This document shows positions 35,797-44,839 of a stretch of DNA of 64,000 bases, one piece after another. The stretch is from Aurantimicrobium minutum (GTDB taxonomy: Bacteria > Actinomycetota > Actinomycetes > Actinomycetales > Microbacteriaceae): contig NZ_JARXVT010000001.1 in NCBI RefSeq assembly GCF_029892845.1, forward strand, positions 186,001 through 250,000, in the 5' to 3' direction. Under the pieces are notes generated by a model. The model saw only the letters and a list, made by a program, of their open reading frames with translations, made no database searches and was not told where the DNA came from. The position numbers were made by a program, and so were the translations under genes. Position 1 is the first letter of the stretch, and each line of letters begins with the position of its first letter.

Positions 35797-35871
35797 CGAC
35801 CGAACATTTCGCTCCGGTGACACTTAGATGAACACAGGGCGTGTCGTCACTGAAGTGTGTCTCCTCGGTCG
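35797..35871 (+). promoter_or_regulatory. Structured leader upstream of phoH (possible)
   Basis: Nested complementary arms can be drawn: CGACCGA (35797-35803) with TCGGTCG (35865-35871) outside, and ACACTT (35820-35825) with AAGTGT (35853-35858) inside. A competing stem GTGAC (35817-35821) / GTCAC (35846-35850) excludes the inner one. It ends 12 bases before the phoH start. Chance pairing is not excluded. Confidence 0.35.
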
Positions 35872-35883
35872 TACTTTCATCAC

Positions 35884-37245
35884 ATGAGCCCACAAAGTAG
35901 TGGCGCAAAGACTGGTCAGTCCGGTCAGCGCCAGAAGTCCACTTCCTCATCCACAACCGAGCGTGTCTATGTCTTAGATACCTCGGTTTTGTTGTCTGAC
36001 CCCCAGGCACTTTTCCGCTTTGCGGAGCATGCAGTGGTCATTCCCGTGGTGGTGATTAGTGAGCTCGAGAAGAAACGCCATGATCCCGAGATCGGTTACT
36101 TCGCTCGTCAGGCACTGCGCATCCTTGACGATCTGCGCGTCAAGCACGAACGTCTCGACTTCCCCATCCCCATCGGAGAGGGTGGTTCGCTTCGCGTTGA
36201 ACTGAACCACTCCAATCAGGCCGTGCTTCCTTCGGGTCTGCAGCTCGGGGACAATGACAGCCGCATCTTGGCTGTCGCCATGAACCTCGCCAACGATGGC
36301 CTCAACGTCACCGTGGTGTCCAAAGACCTCCCCATGCGCGTCAAGGCATCCTCCATTGGTATGAGTGCCGAGGAATACCGAGCAGAGCTCGCTGTCGACA
36401 GTGGCTGGACCGGCATGGAAGAGATCACCCTCAGCGCAGATGAGATGGCAGTTCTCTATGAAGAAGAAGTCATTCGCACCAGTGTTGTGAAAGACACCCC
36501 CATTAATACAGGGCTCGTTATCCACTCCGACCGGGGCTCTGCACTGGGTCGTGTGACAGATCGCGGGGAGATCAACCTCATCCGTGCTGACCGCGACCTC
36601 TTTGGACTGCACGGCCGTTCGGCCGAGCAGCGCCTCGCTATCGACATGTTGCTAGACCCCAGCATGGGAATCATCTCCATGGGTGGTTCTGCAGGAACTG
36701 GTAAATCAGCACTGGCACTGTGTGCCGGGCTGGAAGCAGTCCTCGAGCGCCAACAGCACAAGAAGATCATTGTGTTCCGTCCTCTCTACGCAGTTGGCGG
36801 CCAAGAACTTGGTTACCTCCCCGGAGACAAGGACGAAAAGATGAATCCTTGGGGTCAAGCAATCTTTGACACCCTCGGTGCTCTCGTCTCAGACAACGTC
36901 ATGAACGAAGTCGTGGACCGCGGCATCCTCGAGGTGCTTCCACTGACCCACATCCGTGGTCGCTCTCTCCACGATGCCTTCGTCATCGTGGATGAGGCAC
37001 AATCACTTGAACGCAATGTTCTCCTGACAGTGCTCAGCCGTATTGGTCAGAACTCCCGCGTGATCTTGACCCACGATGTTGCCCAGCGAGACAACCTGCG
37101 GGTTGGTCGCCACGACGGTATCGCCAGCGTGATTGAAAGCCTCAAGGGTCAAACCCTCTTTGGTCACATCACCTTGACCCGCTCAGAGCGCTCCGCAATC
37201 GCCGCGCTCGTCACCGACCTCCTGGAGCGCCAGGAAGTCCTCTAA
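35884..37245 (+). CDS. PIN-PhoH fusion (PhoH2-like RNase/ATPase)
   Basis: A 453-residue protein. The PIN domain comes first ([19 protein letters not shown] ... [19 protein letters not shown], then [11 protein letters not shown]). A PhoH ATPase domain follows with Walker [13 protein letters not shown] and Walker [12 protein letters not shown]. Known PhoH2 proteins unwind and cleave RNA. The ATG at 35884 was preferred over an upstream GTG because of the structured leader and low-complexity N-terminus. Confidence 0.92.
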   Translation: MSPQSSGAKTGQSGQRQKSTSSSTTERVYVLDTSVLLSDPQALFRFAEHAVVIPVVVISELEKKRHDPEIGYFARQALRILDDLRVKHERLDFPIPIGEGGSLRVELNHSNQAVLPSGLQLGDNDSRILAVAMNLANDGLNVTVVSKDLPMRVKASSIGMSAEEYRAELAVDSGWTGMEEITLSADEMAVLYEEEVIRTSVVKDTPINTGLVIHSDRGSALGRVTDRGEINLIRADRDLFGLHGRSAEQRLAIDMLLDPSMGIISMGGSAGTGKSALALCAGLEAVLERQQHKKIIVFRPLYAVGGQELGYLPGDKDEKMNPWGQAIFDTLGALVSDNVMNEVVDRGILEVLPLTHIRGRSLHDAFVIVDEAQSLERNVLLTVLSRIGQNSRVILTHDVAQRDNLRVGRHDGIASVIESLKGQTLFGHITLTRSERSAIAALVTDLLERQEVL

Positions 37246-37303
37246 ACGCCACGCGAACAGTCGGGGAGGAGAACACTCTTCGTCGGCTCACCCGCGGACT
37301 GTG

Positions 37304-37330
37304 GAAAGCCCTCGCCAAGCGGGGGCTTTC
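37304..37330 (+). terminator. Rho-independent-like terminator after phoH
   Basis: A 12-bp stem (GAAAGCCCTCGC / GCGGGGGCTTTC, one G-T pair) with loop CAA lies 58 bases after the stop and 17 before the next gene. Confidence 0.8.
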
Positions 37331-37347
37331 TGCATTAGTGTCTGGGC

Positions 37348-37848
37348 ATGACGCTGTGGCAAATCATTCCCCTCGCTTACCTCGCGGTGGTGACGATTCC
37401 GTTGGTGCGGATCGACTGGAAGACCCACAAGCTGCCCAATGTGTGGGTGATGCCTGGTTATGTGGCACTGGTCATTGCGTGGATAGGCGTCTGGATGACC
37501 ACGGGTGAATACCCGATGATTCCTGCCATTTCTGCCGCCGGCTACTTCACCTTCATGCTGCTGCTGAGTTTTGGCGGAGGAATGGGCATGGGAGACGTGA
37601 AGCTCGCTGGGTTACTGGGAGGAACAGCAGGTCTGATTAGCGTCCCTGCGGCCATTCTCTCGCCTGTTCTGGCCTTTGTTGCCGGGGGAGTGGCATCTGT
37701 GGTGGTACTTATTGTTACTTTCTCCAGACGCTCAGATTTGCCTCTGAAACAAGCGTGGGCAGTGACCAAGCAAACCCGCATTCCTTTTGGGCCTTTTATG
37801 TTGCTTGGGTTCTGGGTAGCGGCAGCCCTGATCTTTTTCGTTGAATGA
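37348..37848 (+). CDS. Type IV prepilin peptidase (A24) family protein
   Basis: A 166-residue, five- to six-TM protein with both aspartates of A24 peptidases: DWKTHKLPN in the first cytoplasmic loop and the GMGMGDVKLAGLLG (GxGD) motif. It lacks the N-terminal methylase domain, as many short TadV/CpaA-type peptidases do. No pilin or Tad gene is in the window. The last bases of the gene coincide with an operator-like palindrome. Confidence 0.88.
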   Translation: MTLWQIIPLAYLAVVTIPLVRIDWKTHKLPNVWVMPGYVALVIAWIGVWMTTGEYPMIPAISAAGYFTFMLLLSFGGGMGMGDVKLAGLLGGTAGLISVPAAILSPVLAFVAGGVASVVVLIVTFSRRSDLPLKQAWAVTKQTRIPFGPFMLLGFWVAAALIFFVE

Positions 37849-37850
37849 AA
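37836..37850. promoter_or_regulatory. Operator-like palindrome (site 1 of shared motif)
   Basis: TTTCGTTGAATGAAA lies 53 bases before the first IclR gene, overlapping the end of the prepilin peptidase gene. It matches the pattern at 38711-38727 and 52612-52630 (TYTCrTTsArTGArA). Confidence 0.5.
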
Positions 37851-37865
37851 TGAGCACGTCTCATT
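37849..37865. promoter_or_regulatory. Inverted repeat AATGAG-N5-CTCATT before the first IclR gene
   Basis: A perfect 6-bp inverted repeat (AATGAG 37849-37854, CTCATT 37860-37865) abuts the site above. Its half-site TGAG/CTCA recurs in the palindrome before the P450 gene. Confidence 0.45.
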
Positions 37866-37902
37866 ACACTGAAGGTGCGGGTTACAAATAGGAGGTGACC
37901 GC

Positions 37903-38673
37903 ATGGGTGACGCAGAGATTCGCGAGAGCGGGCAGTCAGTTACCTCGCGCGCGCTGAGTATTCTCGCTGCCTTTGAAAACACCACCGGTTCTCTCTCTGT
38001 CTCGCGTATTGCTCAGCGAGCTCATTTGCCTCTGTCGACTACTTACCGCCTGATTGCGGAGTTGGAAGAGTGGGGTGGGCTACGCCGCGGTTCTGATGGC
38101 AAGTATCAGATTGGCTTCCGCATTTGGGAGCTGGGACAGATGGCGGGACGTCGCTTGCGCGACCGTGCCCACCCTTTCTTGCAGGACTTGTTTGAACTTG
38201 CTCACGAGAACGTTCACATGGCTATTCGTGAGGGTGTTCAGTCTCTCTACGTCGACAAGATTTATGGCACCAAGCACATGCCGAAGATTTCTCGTCTCGG
38301 CGGCCGTTTACCTCTCCACGCCACTGCAGTGGGCAGGCTTTTGCTGGCTTCCCAGCCCGACTGGTTCGTTGATGCTTATCTCGAGCGTGAACTCGAAGCG
38401 CCTACGCCCAAGACGGTGACCGATCCAGTTGAACTGCGCGCCATCATCGAAGAAGTGCGTGCAACCAACTACTCCGTGACAAACGAACAGATGCGCCTGG
38501 ATGCTATGTCCTTGGCGGTTCCTGTGGTCTTCAACGGGGGAGTTGTGGCGGCCGTGGGCCTTGTATTTGACTCACACCGCTCGCGAGAAGTGCCACGCCT
38601 ACTTCCCATGCTGCGAGGCACGGTGGAGCGCATTGAAAACGTCATGCGCGGCGGCACTGCAGGCCTGCACTAA
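37903..38673 (+). CDS. IclR-family regulator, probable controller of the Cre-like operon
   Basis: A 256-residue IclR protein. The N-terminal winged HTH includes TSRALSILAAFENTTGSLSVSRIAQRAHLPLSTTYRLIAELEEWGGL, and the C-terminal ligand domain has GGRLPLHATAVGRLLLA. AGGAGG lies eight bases upstream. It directly precedes the P450-kinase operon on the same strand, with an operator-like palindrome in between. IclR proteins such as PcaR and PobR respond to aromatic acids; the ligand here is unknown. Confidence 0.92.
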   Translation: MGDAEIRESGQSVTSRALSILAAFENTTGSLSVSRIAQRAHLPLSTTYRLIAELEEWGGLRRGSDGKYQIGFRIWELGQMAGRRLRDRAHPFLQDLFELAHENVHMAIREGVQSLYVDKIYGTKHMPKISRLGGRLPLHATAVGRLLLASQPDWFVDAYLERELEAPTPKTVTDPVELRAIIEEVRATNYSVTNEQMRLDAMSLAVPVVFNGGVVAAVGLVFDSHRSREVPRLLPMLRGTVERIENVMRGGTAGLH

Positions 38674-38710
38674 CGCCCGTTTTTCCACTTCCACAAACAG
38701 ACATTCCACT

Positions 38711-38727
38711 TTCTCATTCAATGAGAA
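38711..38727. promoter_or_regulatory. Operator-like palindrome before the P450 operon (site 2)
   Basis: A perfect inverted repeat, TTCTCAT-TCA-ATGAGAA, lies 69 bases before the P450 start in a 122-base gap. Its inner 15 bases share the shape of the sites at 37836 and 52614. Confidence 0.7.
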
Positions 38728-38795
38728 GATTTTGTATACGCCACTTGATATTCGTTACAAGATGAATTCAAACGTATTCAAGGAGGAATGTGTTT

Positions 38796-40043
38796 ATGTC
38801 GAACACAGTTGTAGATGAAGTCCAGATGGGTAAGAACTACCACGGATTTGTGCCATTCAAACTGACTGATCCCTTCCCTGCGTGTGAAGAACTCCGCGCT
38901 GAAGCCCCTGTCATGTGGGATGACCGCATCAACATGTTCGTTGTCTCGCGCTACGAAGACGTCAAGTACGTCTTTGACAACTGGGAGCTTTTCTCCTCCA
39001 AGGACGCACAGGCCCCCATTCGCCCTCTCGGCGCATCTGCCAAGAAGGTCATGGAAGAGGGTAAGTTCACCACTTACTCCGGCCTTTCTGCTCGCATTCC
39101 GCCAGAGCACACCCGCATTCGTGAGGTCGCCACCAAGGCATTCACCCCTCGTCGCTACAAGGTTCTGGAGCCCTTTATTCGTGAGAACGCTGTTCGTCTC
39201 ATCGAAGGAATGAAGGCCAAGGGCACCAACTCTGGCGATATTCTTCCTGAACTCGCCTGGGACCTCCCTACTCTCACCATCTTTGCTCTGATTGGTGTCC
39301 CTATGGACATGATTGAGCAGGTCAAGGAATGGGCCAGTTCTCGCGCCACTTTGACGTGGGGTGACCTGAGCGATGAAGAACAGATTCCTCACGCCCACAA
39401 CATGGTTGCCTATTGGAACTTCTGCCAGAAGCTCGTTGCTGAAGCCAAGATCACCCCGGGGGACAACCTGGTAACTGACTTGGTCAACCTGCAAGCAGCT
39501 GGCGATGACATCTCTGATCACGAGATTGCTTCTTTCCTCTACAGCCTGCTCTTCGCAGGTCACGAGACAACCACCACCTTGATCTCCAACTCAGTCGTTC
39601 AGCTGATGCAGAACCCCACCGCATGGGAAGCAATCAAGGCAGACCCTTCGAAGATCCCAGGTGCGGTGGAAGAAGTACTGCGCACCGCAGGCTCGATTTT
39701 CTCCTGGCGACGCACCGCCATGGTCGACACTGAAATCAACGGTGTGGCTATCCCCAAGGAAGGCCAGCTTTTGCTGCTGATGGGTTCTGCCAATCGCGAC
39801 CCTGAGATGTTCGCCAACCCTGACGATTTCGACATCACTCGTCAGAATGCTCGTCAGCACCTGTCTTTCGGATTCGGTATTCATTACTGCATCGGAAACA
39901 TGCTCGGAAAGCTTCAAACCAAGGTCGCTCTCGAAGAATTGGTCAACAATGTGCCAACTATGCAACTCGCGCCCGGAACTGACATTGAATTCGGAGACAA
40001 CCTCTCCTTCCGCGTTCCCGCCTCAGTACCCGTCGTCTTCTAA
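38796..40043 (+). CDS. Cytochrome P450, CreJ-like (phosphoalkylphenol methyl oxidation)
   Basis: A 415-residue class I bacterial P450. The I-helix motif is AGHETTTT, the ExxR pair is EEVLR, and the haem loop FGFGIHYCIG has ligand Cys365. AGGAGG is nine bases upstream. Its ferredoxin and ferredoxin reductase are encoded at 44512-44835 and 44840-46078 in the same operon. The operon also encodes an aryl-kinase pair, two HD hydrolases and dehydrogenases, as in the Cre system of Corynebacterium, where CreJ oxidises the methyl group of 4-methylphenyl phosphate. That substrate is inferred from context. Confidence 0.92.
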   Translation: MSNTVVDEVQMGKNYHGFVPFKLTDPFPACEELRAEAPVMWDDRINMFVVSRYEDVKYVFDNWELFSSKDAQAPIRPLGASAKKVMEEGKFTTYSGLSARIPPEHTRIREVATKAFTPRRYKVLEPFIRENAVRLIEGMKAKGTNSGDILPELAWDLPTLTIFALIGVPMDMIEQVKEWASSRATLTWGDLSDEEQIPHAHNMVAYWNFCQKLVAEAKITPGDNLVTDLVNLQAAGDDISDHEIASFLYSLLFAGHETTTTLISNSVVQLMQNPTAWEAIKADPSKIPGAVEEVLRTAGSIFSWRRTAMVDTEINGVAIPKEGQLLLLMGSANRDPEMFANPDDFDITRQNARQHLSFGFGIHYCIGNMLGKLQTKVALEELVNNVPTMQLAPGTDIEFGDNLSFRVPASVPVVF

Positions 40044-40071
40044 ACATCACAACTCTCTAAGGAATCAAGCA

Positions 40072-41145
40072 ATGTCGCTTTACTCTTTCCCGTTTGACAG
40101 CACGGAAACCCCTGAACACGACCGCCTTGGCGGTAAGTGCACCTCGTTGGTCATCATGACTAATGCGGGTATGCCCGTTCCTCCCGGATTTGCCGTGACT
40201 ACGGACGCTTTTGACGCCGTCATGAACGACACCAAGCTGCACGACCAAATCGCAGCTCACCTCAAGGGCCTGGACTACAACAGCCCAGCAGAGCTGGACC
40301 GTCAGGCAGCACTCATTCGTGAACTCATCCTGACCCAGGAAGTTCCTGAAGCAGTGCGCCTCGAAGTTGTTGCCGCTTACAACCGCCTGATGGAGATCTG
40401 CGGCGGAGAAGTACCTGTTGCCGTTCGTTCCTCCGCAACCGCGGAAGACCTCCCTGACGCGAGCTTTGCTGGCCAGCAGGACACTTACCTCTGGATCATT
40501 GGTGAGCACAATGTGATGCAGAAGGTCCGCGAATGCTGGGCTTCTCTCTACACCGCACGTGCCATCAGCTACCGCGAAGCAAACAACATCCCCAGCGAAG
40601 GCCTTTCTATCGCTGTGGCTGTGCAGAAGATGGTCAACTCACGTTCTTCAGGAGTTGCCATGACCATCGACCCCACCACCGGTGACCGCACCAAGATCGT
40701 GATCGACTCCAGCTGGGGCCTCGGCGAAATGGTTGTTTCTGGTGAAGTTACCCCCGACAACTACGTCGTGGACAAGGTCATGCTCTCTGTGGTTCGCCGC
40801 ATTGTTTCTGACAAGCACGAAGAGCTCGTTCCCAACGGCCGTGGCGGCATCGTCCGCCGCGAGGTTGAAGAAGAGCGTCGTAACTCTCCCAGCTTGAGCG
40901 AAGAAGAGATCGTCTCTGTCGCCAAGCTCGCTAAGGCAGCCGACAAGCACTATGGCTGCGTTCAAGACGTCGAATGGGCGATCGATGCCGATCTGCCCGA
41001 TGGCGCAAATGTTCTTCTTCTGCAAAGCCGCCCCGAAACGGTGTGGTCACAGAAGGAGACGCCGGTAGCAAATCTTTCTGGCGGAGCAGGAATCGAGGCC
41101 ATCACGCGCTCGCTTCTGGCTTCGATAGAAAAAAACAAAAAGTAG
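40072..41145 (+). CDS. PEP-synthase-like ATP-grasp subunit of an aryl kinase (CreH/HpeH-type)
   Basis: A 357-residue protein consisting only of the nucleotide-binding domain of PEP synthase / PPDK: LGGKCTSLVIMTNAGMPVPPGF, AVRSSATAEDLPDASFAGQQ, then SRSSGVAMTIDPTTGDRTK and a final LLLQSRPETVW. ATP is bound here and phosphate is passed to a His on the partner (41191-43014). The split layout matches phenylphosphate synthase and the CreH/CreI and HpeH/HpeI kinases of phenolic catabolism. The ATG at 40072 was chosen 28 bases after the P450 stop; a long upstream extension within the P450 gene is a shadow. Confidence 0.9.
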   Translation: MSLYSFPFDSTETPEHDRLGGKCTSLVIMTNAGMPVPPGFAVTTDAFDAVMNDTKLHDQIAAHLKGLDYNSPAELDRQAALIRELILTQEVPEAVRLEVVAAYNRLMEICGGEVPVAVRSSATAEDLPDASFAGQQDTYLWIIGEHNVMQKVRECWASLYTARAISYREANNIPSEGLSIAVAVQKMVNSRSSGVAMTIDPTTGDRTKIVIDSSWGLGEMVVSGEVTPDNYVVDKVMLSVVRRIVSDKHEELVPNGRGGIVRREVEEERRNSPSLSEEEIVSVAKLAKAADKHYGCVQDVEWAIDADLPDGANVLLLQSRPETVWSQKETPVANLSGGAGIEAITRSLLASIEKNKK

Positions 41146-41190
41146 TACTACTTCACCACCCACCTCGAGAAAAGAAGAAAGGTCGTCGCA

Positions 41191-43014
41191 ATGTCGCCAC
41201 GTGCCGCTAAGAGCTTCCCCTCGCCATACTCACTCAAGACCCCTAAGGGTGCTGAGGGATGGCAAGAGCTCTACCCCTATTACCTGGTATTCCAGGACAG
41301 CCAGCGCAAGGAAGAGGAAGCCAAGTTCTGGTTCTGCGATTCCCAGCACTGGCCCAACGTGTTCAAGCCTTTCGAGGTTATTGGTGTGGAGTTCGCTTCT
41401 CGCTGCCTCGGTACTTACAACACTCGCCACTACATTGTTCCCCCTGCAAACGGTATCGACTTCCGTATCCACATGGGTTACAACTACTTCAGCCCCGTCG
41501 GTGTAGCTCCTGAGCTCATCGGTGACCGCGTTCCTCACTTCATGGAGCGTGCTGGTCACTACTTCCAGAACTGGGACTCCCTGCTGGAGAACTGGAAGAA
41601 GAAGGTTCTCAAGAACATCGAAGAGATCGACTCGATCAACTTCGAAGCTCTTCCTGACATGGTTCCTCTTGAAGACATCAAGAGCGGTAAGGGTATGGAC
41701 CCATCCGTTCAGCTCTTCGAGGACTATGACCGTCTGATCAACCTCGTGTACCGCAACTGGGAGCACCACTTCGAGTTCCTCAACCTCGGTTACGTTGCTT
41801 ACCTTGACTTCTTCGGTTTCTGCAAGGAAGCATTCCCTGGAATCCCCGACCTCGCTATCGCCAAGATGGTTATGGGTGTGGACTCGGTACTCTTCCGTCC
41901 AGATGACGAGCTCAAGAACCTTGCTGACCTTGCTGTGAAGCTGGGCCTCACCGCACAGTTCGCAGGTCACATCAACGCTGAGAAGACTCTTGCAGCAATT
42001 GCAGCAGCCCCCAAGGGTGCTGAATGGCTCAAGGCATTCGAAGACGCTAAGGACCCTTGGTTCAACTACACCGTAGGTAACGGTTTCTATGGAACCGACG
42101 TTTACTGGCGTGACAACCTCGACTTGCCAGTGGGATACATCGCTGACTACGTTGAGCGCGCAGCAAAGGGCGAGCAGCTCCACCGCCCCAAGGATGCACT
42201 CATCATTGAGCGCGACCGTATCGCTGGCGAATATGCTGAGGCACTCTCGGGCGAAGCTATGGAGACCTTCCAGGGCAAGCTTGGTCTTGCACGCGCTGTC
42301 TACCCTTACGTAGAAGACCACAACTTCTACATCGAGCACTGGACCATGGGTGTCTTCTGGCGCAAGGTTCGTCAGCTCGGACAGCTCCTTGCTGATAACG
42401 GTTTCTGGGAGAACGCAGAAGACATTCTGTACATCGACCGCAACCGTGTTCGCGAAGTCCTCTTCGACTACGCAAACGCATGGGGTGTCGGCACAGAGCC
42501 AATTGGTCCTAAGTACTGGCCTGCAGAAATTGCTCGCCGTGCAAAGATCATCAACGCTCTGGCGCAGAACCGTCCCGCACCTGCGTTCAATGAGCCTCCA
42601 GCTGAGATCAGCGAGCCCTTCACCGTCATGCTGTGGGGTATCACTACTGATCAAGTTCAGCAGTGGCTTGGTTCCGACTCAGGAAACAAGAACGAACTCA
42701 AGGGTATGGCTGCATCTGGTGGTGTGGCAGAAGGTAAGGCTCGCGTTATCTTCAACCCAGACCAGCTCAGCGAACTACAGCAGGGTGAAATCTTGGTCGC
42801 ACCCGTTACAGCTCCCTCATGGGGTCCTGTCTTCGGCAAGATCAGCGCCACCGTTACCGACATCGGCGGCATGATGTCTCACGCAGCTATTGTCTGCCGT
42901 GAGTACGGACTGCCTGCTGTGACCGGTACCGGTAACGCTTCGACCACCATCAAGACGGGAATGTTGCTCCGCGTTGACGGAACCAACGGAACTGTTGAGA
43001 TCCTGAAGAAGTAA
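41191..43014 (+). CDS. PEP-utilising (phosphohistidine) subunit of an aryl kinase (CreI/HpeI-type)
   Basis: A 607-residue protein. The N-terminal 480 residues form a large domain I cannot place outside this family, rich in aromatic residues (WFCDSQHWP, RNWEHHFEFLNLGYVAYLDF). The C-terminal swivelling domain has TDIGGMMSHAAIVCREYGLP, with His564 as the phosphate carrier. There is no PEP/pyruvate-binding barrel, so phosphate cannot go to pyruvate; in related enzymes a phenol is the acceptor, bound by the N-terminal domain. With the previous gene it should make an aryl phosphate from ATP and a 4-alkylphenol or 4-hydroxyphenyl ketone. Confidence 0.88.
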   Translation: MSPRAAKSFPSPYSLKTPKGAEGWQELYPYYLVFQDSQRKEEEAKFWFCDSQHWPNVFKPFEVIGVEFASRCLGTYNTRHYIVPPANGIDFRIHMGYNYFSPVGVAPELIGDRVPHFMERAGHYFQNWDSLLENWKKKVLKNIEEIDSINFEALPDMVPLEDIKSGKGMDPSVQLFEDYDRLINLVYRNWEHHFEFLNLGYVAYLDFFGFCKEAFPGIPDLAIAKMVMGVDSVLFRPDDELKNLADLAVKLGLTAQFAGHINAEKTLAAIAAAPKGAEWLKAFEDAKDPWFNYTVGNGFYGTDVYWRDNLDLPVGYIADYVERAAKGEQLHRPKDALIIERDRIAGEYAEALSGEAMETFQGKLGLARAVYPYVEDHNFYIEHWTMGVFWRKVRQLGQLLADNGFWENAEDILYIDRNRVREVLFDYANAWGVGTEPIGPKYWPAEIARRAKIINALAQNRPAPAFNEPPAEISEPFTVMLWGITTDQVQQWLGSDSGNKNELKGMAASGGVAEGKARVIFNPDQLSELQQGEILVAPVTAPSWGPVFGKISATVTDIGGMMSHAAIVCREYGLPAVTGTGNASTTIKTGMLLRVDGTNGTVEILKK

Positions 43015-43027
43015 GACTCACCACACC

Positions 43028-43756
43028 ATGAAGCGCGTATCCCGTTCCCCCGTCAACCACCTTGGTCGTGACGTCTCCCACAAGATTCCTGTGTGGCAGA
43101 ACGTCCCCGGCCTGGTGGCCATGGGGGAGCGGGATGCTCGCATCTGGGAGCTCGCAACTCCCTACCTGCAAACCCGCGATAACGATGTGCACACCCTGTA
43201 CTCGTTCGCTATTGCGAACCAGTTAGTTACCCGCATCCCTGAGGCTAACGAACACATCGTGCTTCCGGCGATCATTTTGCACGACACCGGTTGGTCCACC
43301 GTGGACGAGCAGATCGCCTTCCAGGCGATTGCTCCTGACCGCGATGGTACCTACACCTGGGCTGTGTACCAGCACGAAAAAGAGGGTGCTCGCATTGCCC
43401 GGGAAATTCTGAGTGAGGTCGGATATGCCCAAGCGGATATTGATGAAATCTGCGAGATCATTGACGGCCACGACACTCGTCTGACGTCTCTGAGCATCAA
43501 TGACTCCTGCGTGAAAGACGCAGACAAGATTTGGCGAGTCTCACCCCACGGCATCGATGTTGCGATGCCACGGTTTGGACTCGACCGGGATGAATCCCTG
43601 CGGATCAATGCCTTCCGCGCCTATGACGACCTATTCACTGATGCGGGTAAAGCCATGTCCTTGGCAATTATTGCCCTGGAGTCCATGGACATCAGCATTC
43701 AGATGAAAGAGATGCAAGAAAGAGGACGTGCCAATGTCACAACAACTGACTGGTAA
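43028..43756 (+). CDS. HD-domain phosphohydrolase, CreD-like (copy 1)
   Basis: A 242-residue HD protein. Metal-ligand candidates are H55 (DVHTLYSF), the H85-D86 pair in IILHDTGW, H116, H148 in DGHDT and D164/D166 in KDADKIWR. A likely role is removal of the phosphate from an oxidised aryl phosphate such as 4-hydroxybenzyl phosphate, as described for CreD. It starts 13 bases after the kinase subunit and overlaps the dehydrogenase gene by 23 bases. A paralogue lies at 46088-46744. Confidence 0.8.
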   Translation: MKRVSRSPVNHLGRDVSHKIPVWQNVPGLVAMGERDARIWELATPYLQTRDNDVHTLYSFAIANQLVTRIPEANEHIVLPAIILHDTGWSTVDEQIAFQAIAPDRDGTYTWAVYQHEKEGARIAREILSEVGYAQADIDEICEIIDGHDTRLTSLSINDSCVKDADKIWRVSPHGIDVAMPRFGLDRDESLRINAFRAYDDLFTDAGKAMSLAIIALESMDISIQMKEMQERGRANVTTTDW

Positions 43757-44483
43757 AACTGTCATCATCACCGGTGCCGCCGGTGGGCTAGGCCGTGCAT
43801 TCGCACTCGGCTTTGCCCGCGAAGGTGCGAACCTAGTGATTGCAGACATGAACGCCGCCGGTGCTGCAGAGACAGTTGCTCTGGTTGAAGCAGAAGGCGT
43901 GAAGGCGATTGCGGTTTCGGTGAACGTCGCAGATAAGGCCAGCTGTGAAGCCATGGTGCAGTCCACACTGGACGCTTTTGGTTCAGTTGATGTACTCATC
44001 AACAACGCTGCAATTTATGCCACCCTCGAACGCAGTGACTTCTGGGACATTGACCCCGACGAATGGGACAAGGTCATGGCTGTCAACGTCAAGGGTCCCT
44101 GGCTTGCTTCCGCTGCCTGCTACAAGCACATGGATGGCGGAGCCATCATCAACATTGCGTCTGCTACCTTCTTCAGCGGTTCACCACTGTGGATGCACTA
44201 CGTGACCTCTAAGGGTGCACTCGTAGGTATGACTCGAGTCATGGCCCGCGAAGCAGGGGCCAAGAACGTCACCGTGAATGCGATTGCTCCTGGCTTTACC
44301 CTCACCGAGGCAAGCCTGGCTCAAATCGATGACGCTGCCAACTACGGTGTGAGTAGCCGCTCTATCAAGCGCGCCAGCCAGCCTGAAGACATCGTGGGCA
44401 CCGCCCTTTTCCTAGCCAGTAGCAATGCCGGCTACATCACAGGCCAGACCATCATCGTTGATGGTGGCAAGCAGTTCATCTAA
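43734..44483 (+). CDS. Short-chain dehydrogenase/reductase, CreG-like alcohol dehydrogenase
   Basis: A 249-residue classical SDR. The cofactor loop is TGAAGGLGRAF, the Asp after the second strand (VIADMN) favours NAD, NNAA follows, and the catalytic set is Ser (NIASATF), Tyr-x3-Lys (HYVTSKGAL). In the Cre pathway this position is taken by 4-hydroxybenzyl alcohol dehydrogenase. AGAGGA lies upstream of the ATG at 43734; an in-frame GTG at 43728 is an alternative. Its start lies inside the HD gene. Confidence 0.88.
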   Translation: MSQQLTGKTVIITGAAGGLGRAFALGFAREGANLVIADMNAAGAAETVALVEAEGVKAIAVSVNVADKASCEAMVQSTLDAFGSVDVLINNAAIYATLERSDFWDIDPDEWDKVMAVNVKGPWLASAACYKHMDGGAIINIASATFFSGSPLWMHYVTSKGALVGMTRVMAREAGAKNVTVNAIAPGFTLTEASLAQIDDAANYGVSSRSIKRASQPEDIVGTALFLASSNAGYITGQTIIVDGGKQFI

Positions 44484-44511
44484 ACCCTCCAGAAAGACAA
44501 GAAGACACATC

Positions 44512-44835
44512 ATGCCCTCAGTTACCTATATCTCCCCAGACGGAACCGAAACCACTCTCGAAGCACGCGTGGGCGACTCTGTCATGGACACTGCTGTGAA
44601 GAACGGCGTCAAGGGCATCGTTGCTGAGTGCGGTGGCGCATGTGCATGTGCAACCTGCCACGTTTACGTTGATGAAGCTTTCTTGGCGGAGGCCGGCGAA
44701 GCTGGCCCTCTCGAGGATGACATGCTCGACGGTGCTGCTTCGGAGCGCACCAACTGCTCTCGCCTGAGCTGCCAGATCAAGATGAGCGACGCGCTCGATG
44801 GTCTCAAGGTGACCATCGCTCCCGAACAGGTCTAA
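44512..44835 (+). CDS. [2Fe-2S] ferredoxin, putidaredoxin/adrenodoxin type (CreF-like)
   Basis: A 107-residue ferredoxin. Cluster ligands are CGGACACATC (C-x5-C-x2-C, plus one extra Cys) and a final Cys near RLSCQI. THDP- or P450-type ferredoxins of this class pass electrons one at a time to a P450. The reductase gene follows after four bases. The ATG at 44512 starts the family N-terminus (PSVTYISPDG). Confidence 0.95.
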   Translation: MPSVTYISPDGTETTLEARVGDSVMDTAVKNGVKGIVAECGGACACATCHVYVDEAFLAEAGEAGPLEDDMLDGAASERTNCSRLSCQIKMSDALDGLKVTIAPEQV

Positions 44836-44839
44836 TTCC

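Noticed and set aside
37348-37848. Start of a pilus or Tad gene cluster
   Set aside because: Only the peptidase is present; the following genes are regulator and P450.
41230-42654. Long open frame (474 codons) on the minus strand opposite the kinase subunit
   Set aside because: It mirrors a gene with clear motifs and His564; no domain pattern or ribosome binding site. It is a codon-usage shadow.
40072-43014. Possible frameshifted single PEP synthase gene
   Set aside because: Each part has its own ribosome binding site and complete domains, the gap is 45 bases, and no PEP/pyruvate barrel is present. Two-subunit aryl kinases have this layout.
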